Assembly (NCBI GenBank): GCA_016715065.1
Contig: JADKBN010000031.1
Span: 506,333 to 570,332 of the forward strand
Direction of reading: 5' to 3'
DNA length: 64,000 bases
Source of the DNA: Fibrobacterota bacterium
GTDB lineage: Bacteria; Fibrobacterota; Fibrobacteria; UBA5070
Of the stretch, positions 1 to 9,000 are shown one piece after another (positions within the stretch are counted from its first letter, which is position 1; every line of letters begins with the position of its first letter). The notes beneath the pieces are model-generated. The model searched no databases. It saw only the letters and a list, made by a program, of their open reading frames with translations, and was not told the DNA's origin. The position numbers and the translations under genes were made by a program.

Positions 1-2
1 GA

Positions 3-2018
3 ATGGACGACTCGGCCATTTACCACGAGAAAACGACGATGCTCGATTCTCGCCAGCAGGTCTGGGCCGAAATCGATGCGCCGATGTTGCTGGTGGAAAC
101 GGACACCGCATGGATCGGAGGAATCCTTCGAAACCCGGATGCCGCGCCTAGGAAAACCACGATTTCGTTCGAGGCTGGATTCGCGAGCGGTCAGAAATCG
201 GATGCCATCGAGAAAGAGGTGGAAGTCGGTCCCGGATCCACCGTGCAGGTCGGGTGGCCGGTGATCGCCACCGGGAGCGATTCGTTGCTCGCGGTCCTTC
301 GCACTTCGACCAACGGGATTTCCGAAACATCCCGAGTCGCGATTCCGGTGGCTCGTCGTTGTGTGGAACATGTCGCCGCCGGCCACGGCCGCCTCGATTC
401 CGTCCAGCCGAATCTGGCGGTCGATCTCGGCCTGCCTCCCAGCTCCCGAGCCGTTGGCGGCACTTGGCAGGTGAAGGCGGCGGGTGGAATCCTTCCGAGC
501 CTGGAGGAACCGCTGAAATATCTGAGGGAATTCCCGCACGCAGGCCCGGAGCAGACGATGTCGCGCTTGGTGCCTCGCCTGCAATATGCCAGTGGAATCC
601 AAAAGGCCGGGATCCCGGAGGATTCCCTGGAACGAGATCTGGAGCCATCGGACTCCGCAACCATAGAGAAGATCAGAATGATGAAAGGCTCGCAGCGGGA
701 TTGGGGCTGGTGGGAAGGTGCGAATCCCCAGCCCGACATGACGCTCCTGGTTCTGGATGGCCTGCAGAAGGCGCGGGCGGAAATTGCCTTGCAGTCGACA
801 ACAGAATCCAAGAGCCTGGTGGGAACACTGGATCGAATGCTGAAGGAGGAGCGCTATCCTTTGATGAACATTCTCCGGGAAAAGAAGAATCCTTACGCGT
901 TGCGTCTGCAGGCCCTGAAGGTGGTTGCGGATTCCGGCATGGGAGAGGATCCCGACCTCTTGCGCAAGGAATTGGCGGAAATCTGGGAAAGGCGTGATTC
1001 GCTGGGGGTGGTCGCCTTGGCCTTCGCCCTGGAAGCAAGCCATCGGATCGGATTCGCCGACCTGGAAAAGGACGCGCTGGACCGCATCCGCAAGAAGACA
1101 AGAAATGGCATATCCAGGTACGGATTGGGAACGCAGCGCTTCTGGCCGATGGATTCCGGATGGAGTTGGGCCGGGGATTCGGTGGAGTCTTCGGCGTTGG
1201 TGCTCGGCGCGCTGGCGCGGACCGGAAACGACTCATCCCTTTCCAAACCGGTCATCGCCTGGCTCCAGGAACAGAAACAAAACGGACATTGGGGATCCAC
1301 CCGGGCCACGGCAAGGGTGCTGGATGCCATATTCGCGAGCTTGGCCTCCCACCCGGAGGCGCCGTCGCGCGGCACTCTGAAAGTCCATGCGGGCAAACGC
1401 CTCGTGGCCAGCTTGGTGATCGACGGGGCCAGGCCGGACCTTGCGATGGCGACGTGCCACTTGACGGATGCGCAAGCGAAGAGTGGTCTGCGGTTGGAAT
1501 TCCAGGGAGTGGGCGCCATCCAATGGACCCTCGCCAAGTCCTGGCAGGACGCGTCGCAGGTGCGGCGGGCTCAAGCTGGTGAACTTTCGGTCCGCCGCTT
1601 GTACAGGAAGGTGGGTCTGGAGTCGGACGCTTCGGGACGAGTTCAGGAAAGCCTGATCGCCTTCGATGGAGGGCTGCGACTGGGGGAGGAGCTCGAGGTG
1701 ACGATCGAATTGGAGAGTCGGTCCGCCGGGGAGTATTTGATGTTGGAAGATCACGTCCCCGCCGGCATGGCGATTTCCAGTTCTGGATTCGAGCGTTTGT
1801 TGGGACGGGGATCGTGGCTGACCTACGGGAAAAGCGCCGCCGACAAGATGACTTGGTTCCTATCGGAGGTTCGACCTGGCCTCACTCGTTTCAGCTACCG
1901 TCTGCGTGCCAAGCATCCTGGTGTCTACCATGCCCTTCCGGCGCGTGCGGAACTCATGTATCGTCCCGCGGTGAGGGCCAATTCCGAAGAGACATTGGTT
2001 CGAATCCGCGACCGATGA
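3..2018 (+). CDS. Alpha-2-macroglobulin family protein, C-terminal part (5' end outside window)
   Basis: This is the C-terminal 670 or so residues of a bacterial alpha-2-macroglobulin, a periplasmic or surface protease trap. The reading frame is open to the window edge, and its first residues (MDDSAIYHE) align with the interior of the gene at 10868 (MDDSGNYHE), so the true start lies upstream. The macroglobulin thioester region is at 531-551: the motif reads H-A-G-P-E-Q, with glycine (codon 543-545) where the thioester cysteine should be, so it cannot form a covalent thioester bond. The rest of the helical thioester domain (GSxRDWGWWEG, HWGSTRATAR) and the receptor-binding-like C-terminus (ARAELMYRP) are kept. 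It is closer to the third paralogue (10868) than to the second (6034), sharing for example LVETDTAWIGG. Confidence 0.9.
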   Translation: MDDSAIYHEKTTMLDSRQQVWAEIDAPMLLVETDTAWIGGILRNPDAAPRKTTISFEAGFASGQKSDAIEKEVEVGPGSTVQVGWPVIATGSDSLLAVLRTSTNGISETSRVAIPVARRCVEHVAAGHGRLDSVQPNLAVDLGLPPSSRAVGGTWQVKAAGGILPSLEEPLKYLREFPHAGPEQTMSRLVPRLQYASGIQKAGIPEDSLERDLEPSDSATIEKIRMMKGSQRDWGWWEGANPQPDMTLLVLDGLQKARAEIALQSTTESKSLVGTLDRMLKEERYPLMNILREKKNPYALRLQALKVVADSGMGEDPDLLRKELAEIWERRDSLGVVALAFALEASHRIGFADLEKDALDRIRKKTRNGISRYGLGTQRFWPMDSGWSWAGDSVESSALVLGALARTGNDSSLSKPVIAWLQEQKQNGHWGSTRATARVLDAIFASLASHPEAPSRGTLKVHAGKRLVASLVIDGARPDLAMATCHLTDAQAKSGLRLEFQGVGAIQWTLAKSWQDASQVRRAQAGELSVRRLYRKVGLESDASGRVQESLIAFDGGLRLGEELEVTIELESRSAGEYLMLEDHVPAGMAISSSGFERLLGRGSWLTYGKSAADKMTWFLSEVRPGLTRFSYRLRAKHPGVYHALPARAELMYRPAVRANSEETLVRIRDR

Positions 2019-2128
2019 ACGTTTGAAAGGCGGGATGCTCCGATGGTTTCAGGGAATGGGCAGAGCCTGCTCGAGTGAAAATGACAGGGGTGGTCGGCGG
2101 CGGACCGCACAGAATGCAAATTGAACGC

Positions 2129-3604
2129 ATGTCCGCCTACGACCAACTGATCGCCTATCTGAAGGAACTCGACCACCTCGGCGCCGCCGCCCGGCTCCTG
2201 CAGTGGGACCAGGAAACGGGCATGCCCCCCAAGGGCGAGGCGACGCGCGCCGACATCCAGTCCACGTTCGCACGTGTCCTTCACGAGAAGGCGGTCTCCA
2301 CGCAATTGGCGGATCTGGTCGCCGCCGCCCAGGAGGAAGCGACGGATTCTGACCGTGCGCGACAATTGGAATTGGTCCGGCGCGGCGTGGAGCGGGCCAA
2401 GAAGGTACCGGCCGCCTTGGTGGAGGAACTTGCCTCGGCCACCAGCCTGGGGCAACAGGTGTGGGCCCGATCCAAGAAGGCTTCCGATTTCGCGACCTTC
2501 CTGCCTCACCTGGAGAAGATCGTGGAGCTGCGCCGCCAGGAAGGCGCCTGCATCGCGCCACAAGGCGGCACTCCCTACGACGGGTTGCTTTCCGATTACG
2601 AACGGGGATTGCGCACGGCCGATTGGACGCGGCTGTTCGACGAACTGGAAAAGGAGCTGCCCGCTTTGGCCGGAGAGGCCATCGAGCGCAATACGGCACG
2701 ACAAGCGGAGCTCGGCAAGCTGGACGCGCTGCGCGGTCCGTTCCCCGCCGTCCAGCAGATGGACCTTTGCCGGAAATTGGCATCCTCCATCGGCTACGAC
2801 TTCGAGGGAGGTCGGTTGGATCTCTCCGCCCACCCCTTTTCCGAAACGGTGCATCTGGGCGACAGCCGCATCACCACGCGCGTCACGCCGGACGATCTCG
2901 GGGGATCCGTTTTTTCAACGCTCCACGAAACCGGCCATGCGCTTTATGAACAGGGCCTGCCCCAGGCGTTGGCGGGAACCCCGCTGGGCGGATTCGCGTC
3001 CATGGCCGTCCACGAAAGCCAATCGCGACTGTGGGAAAACCTGATCGGGAGATCGGACAGTTTCTGGCGGGATCAATGGAGCGTGGTGTCGGACATCTTC
3101 CCGGACCTGGGGAAGATCGGTCCCGAGCGCTGGGCGGAGCGTTCCCGCTGGGTGCGCCGCACCCTGGTGCGCACCGAATCCGACGAGGTCACCTACAACC
3201 TGCACGTGCTGGTGCGCTTTCGGCTGGAAAAGGCCATGATCGCCGGCGACCTGGCCGCGCGCGACCTGCCAGGCGAATGGAACAAGGCCTACCGCGCGAT
3301 GTTGGGGGTGGAGCCGGCCAATCATGCGGAAGGCTGCATGCAGGACGTGCATTGGAGCGCGGGCATGTTCGGGTACTTCCCCACCTACACGCTGGGGAAC
3401 CTGCTTTCTGCCCAATTGCACACGGCCGCCGCCGCGCAGGGACGGACCTCCACACGGGAGGATCTGCTGGCGTGGCTTCGCGAGAACATCCATGCGCACG
3501 GATCGCGCTGGGAAACGCCGGAGTTGATCAAAAAGGCCACGGGCAAGGAACCATCCGCCTCGGAATTTTTGGCCCATTTGCGCAGGCGGTATCTGGCGGG
3601 CTGA
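2129..3604 (+). CDS. M32 family metallocarboxypeptidase
   Basis: Zinc carboxypeptidase of family M32 (thermostable carboxypeptidase 1 type), a cytosolic enzyme removing C-terminal residues from peptides. The zinc-binding HETGH motif (HExxH) is at about residues 266-270 and the downstream H-E-S-Q-S-R-L-W-E-N motif that supplies the third ligand (E296) follows at the usual distance. Length (about 491 aa) is normal for the family. The frame is open from 2075 with further ATGs at 2081 and 2114; 2129 is chosen because MSAYDQLIAYL begins where family members usually start, but no strong ribosome site marks any of these. The coding sequence is intact. It has no evident functional link to the A2M gene just upstream. 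Confidence 0.9.
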   Translation: MSAYDQLIAYLKELDHLGAAARLLQWDQETGMPPKGEATRADIQSTFARVLHEKAVSTQLADLVAAAQEEATDSDRARQLELVRRGVERAKKVPAALVEELASATSLGQQVWARSKKASDFATFLPHLEKIVELRRQEGACIAPQGGTPYDGLLSDYERGLRTADWTRLFDELEKELPALAGEAIERNTARQAELGKLDALRGPFPAVQQMDLCRKLASSIGYDFEGGRLDLSAHPFSETVHLGDSRITTRVTPDDLGGSVFSTLHETGHALYEQGLPQALAGTPLGGFASMAVHESQSRLWENLIGRSDSFWRDQWSVVSDIFPDLGKIGPERWAERSRWVRRTLVRTESDEVTYNLHVLVRFRLEKAMIAGDLAARDLPGEWNKAYRAMLGVEPANHAEGCMQDVHWSAGMFGYFPTYTLGNLLSAQLHTAAAAQGRTSTREDLLAWLRENIHAHGSRWETPELIKKATGKEPSASEFLAHLRRRYLAG

Positions 3605-3608
3605 TTTG

Positions 3609-3631
3609 GCCATCGCCTCAGGAGCGATGGC
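3609..3631 (+). terminator. Rho-independent-like hairpin after the M32 gene
   Basis: A perfect 8-bp stem (gccatcgc / gcgatggc) encloses a 7-nt loop and starts 5 nt after the M32 stop codon; it is followed by a T-rich stretch (ttgtccgtttt). It probably ends the M32 transcript before the VWA gene at 3679. Confidence 0.6.
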
Positions 3632-3678
3632 TTGTCCGTTTTCTGGCTTACACTCCCCTCTATCAGAAAGGCCACCCC

Positions 3679-4425
3679 ATGGCCCTTGACCTCGCCAAGC
3701 GAAACGAAAAACTGACGCTGTCGTTGACCAAGCAGCGGATCAGTTCCATCAAGGCCCAGGTGGGTTGCGTGCTGGACCGCAGTGGCTCCATGAACCACCT
3801 CTACAGCAACGGCACGATGCAGGAATACACCAACCGCATGGTGCCTCTGGGGTTGCGATTTGATGACAACGGGCAGATCGACAGCTGGGCCTTCACCACG
3901 TCCGCGTTCCCTACGCCAACCATCACAGCGGCCAACGTGGAGACCTTTGTACGGGACAACATCCAGAAGATCTCGGCGGGCGGCACCTCCTTCTTCCCGG
4001 TGTTGAGTGCAATCATCTCTCACTACTTCGGTGCGGCCGCACTGGGATCACCCGAAGTCAAGCCGGGATTGTTCGGCGGACTGTTCGGTGCCAAGGCGAC
4101 GCCTGCGGTTGCTCCCGTCTTCAGGCCTGTATCGGACCCTGTCTACCTGATCTTCCAAACCGATGGGGAGAACGACGATCCGTCAAAAACCGACAGCCTT
4201 TTGGCCAGTCTGGAACGCCAGGGGATCTACATCCAGTTCGTGGGAGTCGGGATCGCGGGGTTTTCCTTCTTGCGCAAGATGGCCGACAAATACTCCAACG
4301 TGGGCTTCTTCAAGGTGGAAAACCTCGCCGCGACTTCCGAAGAGACCCTCTACGACCTTCTGATCAACGCCGAGTTCAAGACCTTCCTCAAGACCCGCTT
4401 TCCGGGAAGCATAAGGGAGATGTAG
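3679..4425 (+). CDS. VWA (TerF/TerY-like) domain protein
   Basis: A 248-aa von Willebrand factor A domain protein of the small TerY/TerF-like cytoplasmic type. The MIDAS metal site is visible: DRSGS at residues 33-37, GGTSF near residue 105, and the FQTDGEND segment that supplies the last Asp. The C-terminal end (YDLLINAEFKTFLK) also resembles that group. These proteins are often linked to stress or tellurite clusters, but no ter partners occur nearby, so the role is open. The frame is open far upstream (from 3031), but that part is a shadow of the M32 gene; the ATG at 3679 follows an AAAGG-like site and gives the typical N-terminus. Confidence 0.8.
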   Translation: MALDLAKRNEKLTLSLTKQRISSIKAQVGCVLDRSGSMNHLYSNGTMQEYTNRMVPLGLRFDDNGQIDSWAFTTSAFPTPTITAANVETFVRDNIQKISAGGTSFFPVLSAIISHYFGAAALGSPEVKPGLFGGLFGAKATPAVAPVFRPVSDPVYLIFQTDGENDDPSKTDSLLASLERQGIYIQFVGVGIAGFSFLRKMADKYSNVGFFKVENLAATSEETLYDLLINAEFKTFLKTRFPGSIREM

Positions 4426-4634
4426 CGCATCTAATCTTTTCAGAATGTCCCAGCTCCGATTTCCCAAAGCTGTTTTCCATTCTTGAGGATCCCGATGAAC
4501 GAACCCAGCCCTGGATGCGTCCCAAGCAATGGAGCCAAGGATTTCGGGATCGGTGTTCCAGCAGTGATTGCCTGATGGTCGTGTCCGATCCCTTGCAGGA
4601 ACCTCGACAGCGAACGCTCGGATCTGGGCAAGCT

Positions 4635-5885
4635 GTGAGCCGCGCACGTTCCTTCATCCCAAGGTGCCCTCAGTTCCCCCGGAAATTCCTTCCCCTGCTA
4701 TTTCTTCTCGCTTTGATGGGTGTCGGCCTTGGAGGTTGCATGAGCGAACTCAGATATTCCGAAATTCGAAGAACCCTCGCGCGTCCCCTCGATTTCCAGG
4801 AACGATATGGCAACGTCCCGCAGAGCTTCCATGGCTTCTCGATCGAGCGGGACCAATGGCGTGGAATTTCCTTGAAAGGGTGGACCTTCAAGGGTGTGAA
4901 ATTCGAGTCGACGATGTGGAAGAACGACACTTTCGAGAACGTCTCGTTCGAGGATTGCACCTTCCATCGTGCCACCCTGCAACAGTGTGTGTTCCGCAAT
5001 TGCACCTTCCGCAATGTCGGCATCCTCTCTGGCGACTGGGAGGATACCCGATTCGAAAAGGGTTCATGGGAGAACATCGCCCTCATGGCGTCCCCCATTT
5101 CGAACATGGGCGCTACCCTCAAGGGGCTGGCATTCTCGGACGTCGAATTTTCCGGTTTGACTCCTCTCGAACGGTCGGGAGACTGGAAGGAGTGCAGCTT
5201 CGACCGCTGTTCGATCGCCAAGAGCGACCTGTCGAAGGTCGACTTCCAGAAACCGAGATTCTCGGATGTCAGGTTCGAAGATGTGGTCTGGGAAGGCTTC
5301 GACGGAAGGGTGTACGAAGGCTTGTGCGAGCGCTGCACCTTCGTGAATGTGCTCCAGAAGAACGGTGATTTTGACGGCGATGCAGTGGATATCAAGGTGG
5401 AAGGCGGAAACGGTATCTCCGTGGGAGGGAAGGTTACCCGTGGGAGGTTCCATTCCTCCGAGGGGGCGTTCCTGATGGGACCAGCGCAGGATGTCGAGAT
5501 CCTGGGAGGGAAGACCAGTCTGGCGATGGGTCTTGCCATCAACGCGAAGGTACGGGAAATCAACAAGGGATCGGCCAGCTTCGAAGGGGGAGGTACGGGA
5601 ATCGAGGCCGTGGGAATCCGGGTGGGATTGTTGGAAATCATGAAAGGAACGTTCGAAAACTGTCTTTTCAAGGACGTGGTCGCCAAGCACTTGGATCTGT
5701 CGGGGGCGGTTTTCAAGAATTGCAGATTCGAGAATTTCCATGTCCGGGAGCGGTTGTACATCAATCCGCCACCGGTGTTCGAAAGCTGCGAATTCGTGAA
5801 CTTCCACCGGGATTCCGTTGGTGTCGGATACCGATTCTCCGATGATCCTCCCGAATCCTACTGGCTTCCATTCGAACGGAGATAG
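4635..5885 (+). CDS. Pentapeptide-repeat-like lipoprotein (paralogue of 15963-17186)
   Basis: A predicted lipoprotein of about 416 aa. From the GTG at 4635 the N-terminus has basic residues, a hydrophobic run and a good lipobox, L-G-G-C with Cys35. After it come many imperfect pentapeptide-like units with alternating F/W and C/N/D (WTFKGVKFE, FENVSFEDCTF, FRNCTFRNV), which predict a right-handed beta-helix. It aligns with the minus-strand gene at 15963-17186 (DFQERYGNVPQ versus DFQELYGNTPQ; WRGISLKGWTF versus WRGLRLVGWTF). The two copies flank the tandem A2M pair. The frame is open from 4515 with other possible starts at 4515 and 4575; GTG 4635 best fits a signal peptide. The function of this family is not known to me. 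Confidence 0.75.
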   Translation: MSRARSFIPRCPQFPRKFLPLLFLLALMGVGLGGCMSELRYSEIRRTLARPLDFQERYGNVPQSFHGFSIERDQWRGISLKGWTFKGVKFESTMWKNDTFENVSFEDCTFHRATLQQCVFRNCTFRNVGILSGDWEDTRFEKGSWENIALMASPISNMGATLKGLAFSDVEFSGLTPLERSGDWKECSFDRCSIAKSDLSKVDFQKPRFSDVRFEDVVWEGFDGRVYEGLCERCTFVNVLQKNGDFDGDAVDIKVEGGNGISVGGKVTRGRFHSSEGAFLMGPAQDVEILGGKTSLAMGLAINAKVREINKGSASFEGGGTGIEAVGIRVGLLEIMKGTFENCLFKDVVAKHLDLSGAVFKNCRFENFHVRERLYINPPPVFESCEFVNFHRDSVGVGYRFSDDPPESYWLPFERR

Positions 5886-5906
5886 CCCGCATCCGGCCGA
5901 CACCGG

Positions 5907-6003
5907 CTACCTCTGCGCCGTCCACGGCAGCGGCGAGGGGGTATGTCCGTCCGGGTCCAGATCGCTGGTTTCCTCGATGGACGCGGAGAAAATTTCCCGA
6001 TCC
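5907..6003 (-). pseudogene. Relic of a third pentapeptide-like lipoprotein gene
   Basis: Read on the minus strand, this stretch encodes S-A-S-I-E-E-T-S-D-L-D, then D-G-H-T-P-S-P-L-P-W and a TAG stop at 5909-5907. The lipoprotein at 15963-17186 has S-A-S-L-E-E-T-S-D-L-E-L-D internally and ends D-G-H-A-P-T-P-L-P-W plus four residues. The relic therefore joins an internal segment directly to the C-terminus, as an internal deletion would. No start codon or full gene remains. Confidence 0.5.
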
Positions 6004-6033
6004 GCTTTCCGTTGCGTTGCTTAAATTCCTGGC

Positions 6034-9000
6034 ATGCACCCCGCCCTTGCCCTTTGCGCCTTCCTGGCCGCTACGAACTTTGTCCCATCCCAAGCCACCA
6101 GGCTGACGTGGACTCCGCCCCCGAATTCGGACGGAGGTTCATCGAGTGTGGATCGGCAGCTCGTCAATACATTCGATAGCGCATTCAAAAGCGGCCTCCC
6201 CCAAGAGCGGACAGCCCAAGCGACCACAGCTTACCTCGAGCAGTGGCTGCCGAAGGTGCAGGATGAGGATGCGCTCACGCGGATCTTGAGGCATTTCGAT
6301 TGCAAGATGGGGGGGATCGCCTGCCTGGATGCAGCCAGCCAGCGGGAGCTTCGTGCTTGGCTGGTCCGCACCTTTCGAACGGAATCCCGCCAGAGTCTGC
6401 GGGATGCGTTCGCTTCGTCGGAGATCATGTCGGACGAATTCAGGCTTTTTGGGGATGGGGACAAAAGCTTCTCGAGAGTTCGTCCTGGTGACAAAATCGG
6501 GTTCAGGAGAACCAGTTGGAGCAGGGAGTCCGCCTCGGTTCCCGCATCGGTTTCCTTCGAGATCGGCCGTATCGAATTCCACGACTCGGAAACGACCCAA
6601 ATCGTGGTGCTGGATACGCTCAAAGCCTTTCCGGACGACGCCCAGGCAGGCTCGTGGAGCCTGGAAGACACCCTTCCCGGGCCAGGCCTGTACCGGTTGA
6701 CTCTGCTCGGCGATAGGGCGTTCCAGGATGCATTCGTGAACCAGAGCTGGATCGATGGTTCCGTGCTGCGAAGCGGTAGGAAACTGCTGGTTTATGGCGC
6801 GAGTTTCCTTCCTTCGCAAACGGGGCCTTTCGGCGTCACGGTTCATTTCCCGGATGGAACGAGACAAAAATTGCAAACAGATTCATCCGGAGTGGCGGTT
6901 CTGGAATTGGCACGCGACTACAGGGGATCCGACTTGGCGATCGTGCTGGAGTCCCAGGGAAGTCTGGGATTTGTCCATGATCCGTACCTGGAGAAGAATG
7001 CGTTCGATGGGCAGCCGTTTGTGTGGACGGACCGGCCCGTGTACCGGGCTGGCGACCTGGTGCATTTGCGTGGAACGATCCTGGATCGCGACAACCACGG
7101 GAAACTTCGTCGGTCGACGCTGGATTCCGTGGCGGTCAAGGTGGAGGATTTCCAGCGGACACGGGTGGTGGCCATGGATCGATCCAGACAATTTTCAGAC
7201 ACGATCCGAATTCCCCGCAGCCAGAAGGCTGGCATTGTGAAGGCCTGCGCTTCTTCTCGCGAGAACCGGAAGTATTTCGATCAGGAGCAATGCGTGAAGT
7301 GGTTGGTCGAGGAGTATCGCAAGCCCTTTTTCGAAGTGTTGGTCAATCCACGCAGGGAGGCCACGGTCCAGGGAGATTCGGCCGTCGTGGAAATCCAGGC
7401 GCGGACTTTCCATGGATCCCCGGTGGTGGGAGGGATTGCCAAGCTGGCCTGGCCATCAGAGTCGCGACGACATTATCCGATGTTCGACGACCAGTCCCCC
7501 GAGCCCATGGAGGAGCGAACGGTTTCGTTGGATGCGCGCGGAAAGGCACAAGTCAAGATCCCCACCATCGAGAAGGATGAAGAGTGGGATCTGCCGGTCC
7601 GGATCGCGGTCACGGACCCATCGAACCGGGTTGAGGAAACCACCGCATCGCTGCCCATCTGGACGAGTCGACTCCGGGCGGAGGTGGAGTTCGTGCCCAG
7701 ACGGCCTGGCATAGGGGATTCCACCAAGGCGGTGGTCCTCTTGCGAGACAAATCCTTCCAGCCGGTGGGGGGATGGATCCAATTCCGGCAGGTGGTCAGC
7801 CAGAATGTGGTTTTGGATACCTTGATCCGCGTGGCCCCGACCGGCATCTGCACATTGGGAATCCTGCCGCGGGAAGCGCGACACCAGCGACTGGAACTGG
7901 CCTCATCCACAAGCTCCATGGCCCCGTGGTCGGTGCAGTCGGTGGATGTGCCGTATCCCCACGACCGTGGCGAAGTGCAGATCGACCTTGGGATGGGGGA
8001 GGCGGTCGTGCATCCCGGTGATTCGATCCGCATGGTGGTGAGAAACCTGAGGCCGGGGCAATCGGCCTTGGCGACGGTGGAACGAGGAGAGATCCTCCAG
8101 TACAAGGGATTGCGGGCGGATCGATCGGGAGTCGCGCGTTGGACAATCCCTGTCAACGAAGATTGCCTGCCGAAAATCCTGGTCAACGTGCAGTACGCCG
8201 ATCGCAACCAGATGTCCCAGAGGAGCAAAACCGTTTTCGTGGTGGATTCTGCGGCCAACAGCGGCTTGTCCATGGAGCTTCCAGCCCATGGCGCGCCGGG
8301 CGCGATGCTTTCCGTGCGGGTTCGCTTGCGCGATGGCAAAGGTCGTCCGATCGGCGGAAGATTCTCGCTGGCCGTCACCGACGACGCGATTTGGAATGTC
8401 GCCTCGGACGCCGCATTGGGACGGGTGATTCCGGACGTCGGTCTTGTGGAATCCATTCGTCGGTTGGGGAAGTTGGGCGTGCCCCAAAATTCGCCCATGT
8501 TCAGCGTCAACCAGCCCTTCCTGGAAATCCTGCGGCGTCGCCTCCGGAGTCGAAGCGAGTTGGAGCTCCGATCCGCGAACGGGTTCTCGGGGCAGATGGT
8601 CGTCGGGGTGCCGGTTCAAGGGCTCGAATTCGATGAATTGTTGGAGCTTGCTCCCCGCCAGGCCGATGATCGGGACGGCTACGCCGCGATGATGATGGGG
8701 AGTGGCGGCGGATCCGCCTTCGAGATTCGAAGGGTCTTGAAGGATCTGGCCTTTTGGTCGGATTCTGTCGTGGTCGGGAAGGATGGCTCCGCGGTGGTGA
8801 AGTTCAAACTCCCGGACGACGCCACCCGATGGCGGTTCGTGCTGCGGGGATTGGATGATTCGACGAATTTCCACGAACGGACATCCTTCGTGGAATCCCG
8901 AAAGCCCCTGTTGGTGGAGATCCATTCCCCGCGATTTTTGACCGAGACGGACTCCGCGAGCATCGGTGCGACCATTCGCAACGCGGGATCCGCCGCGCAG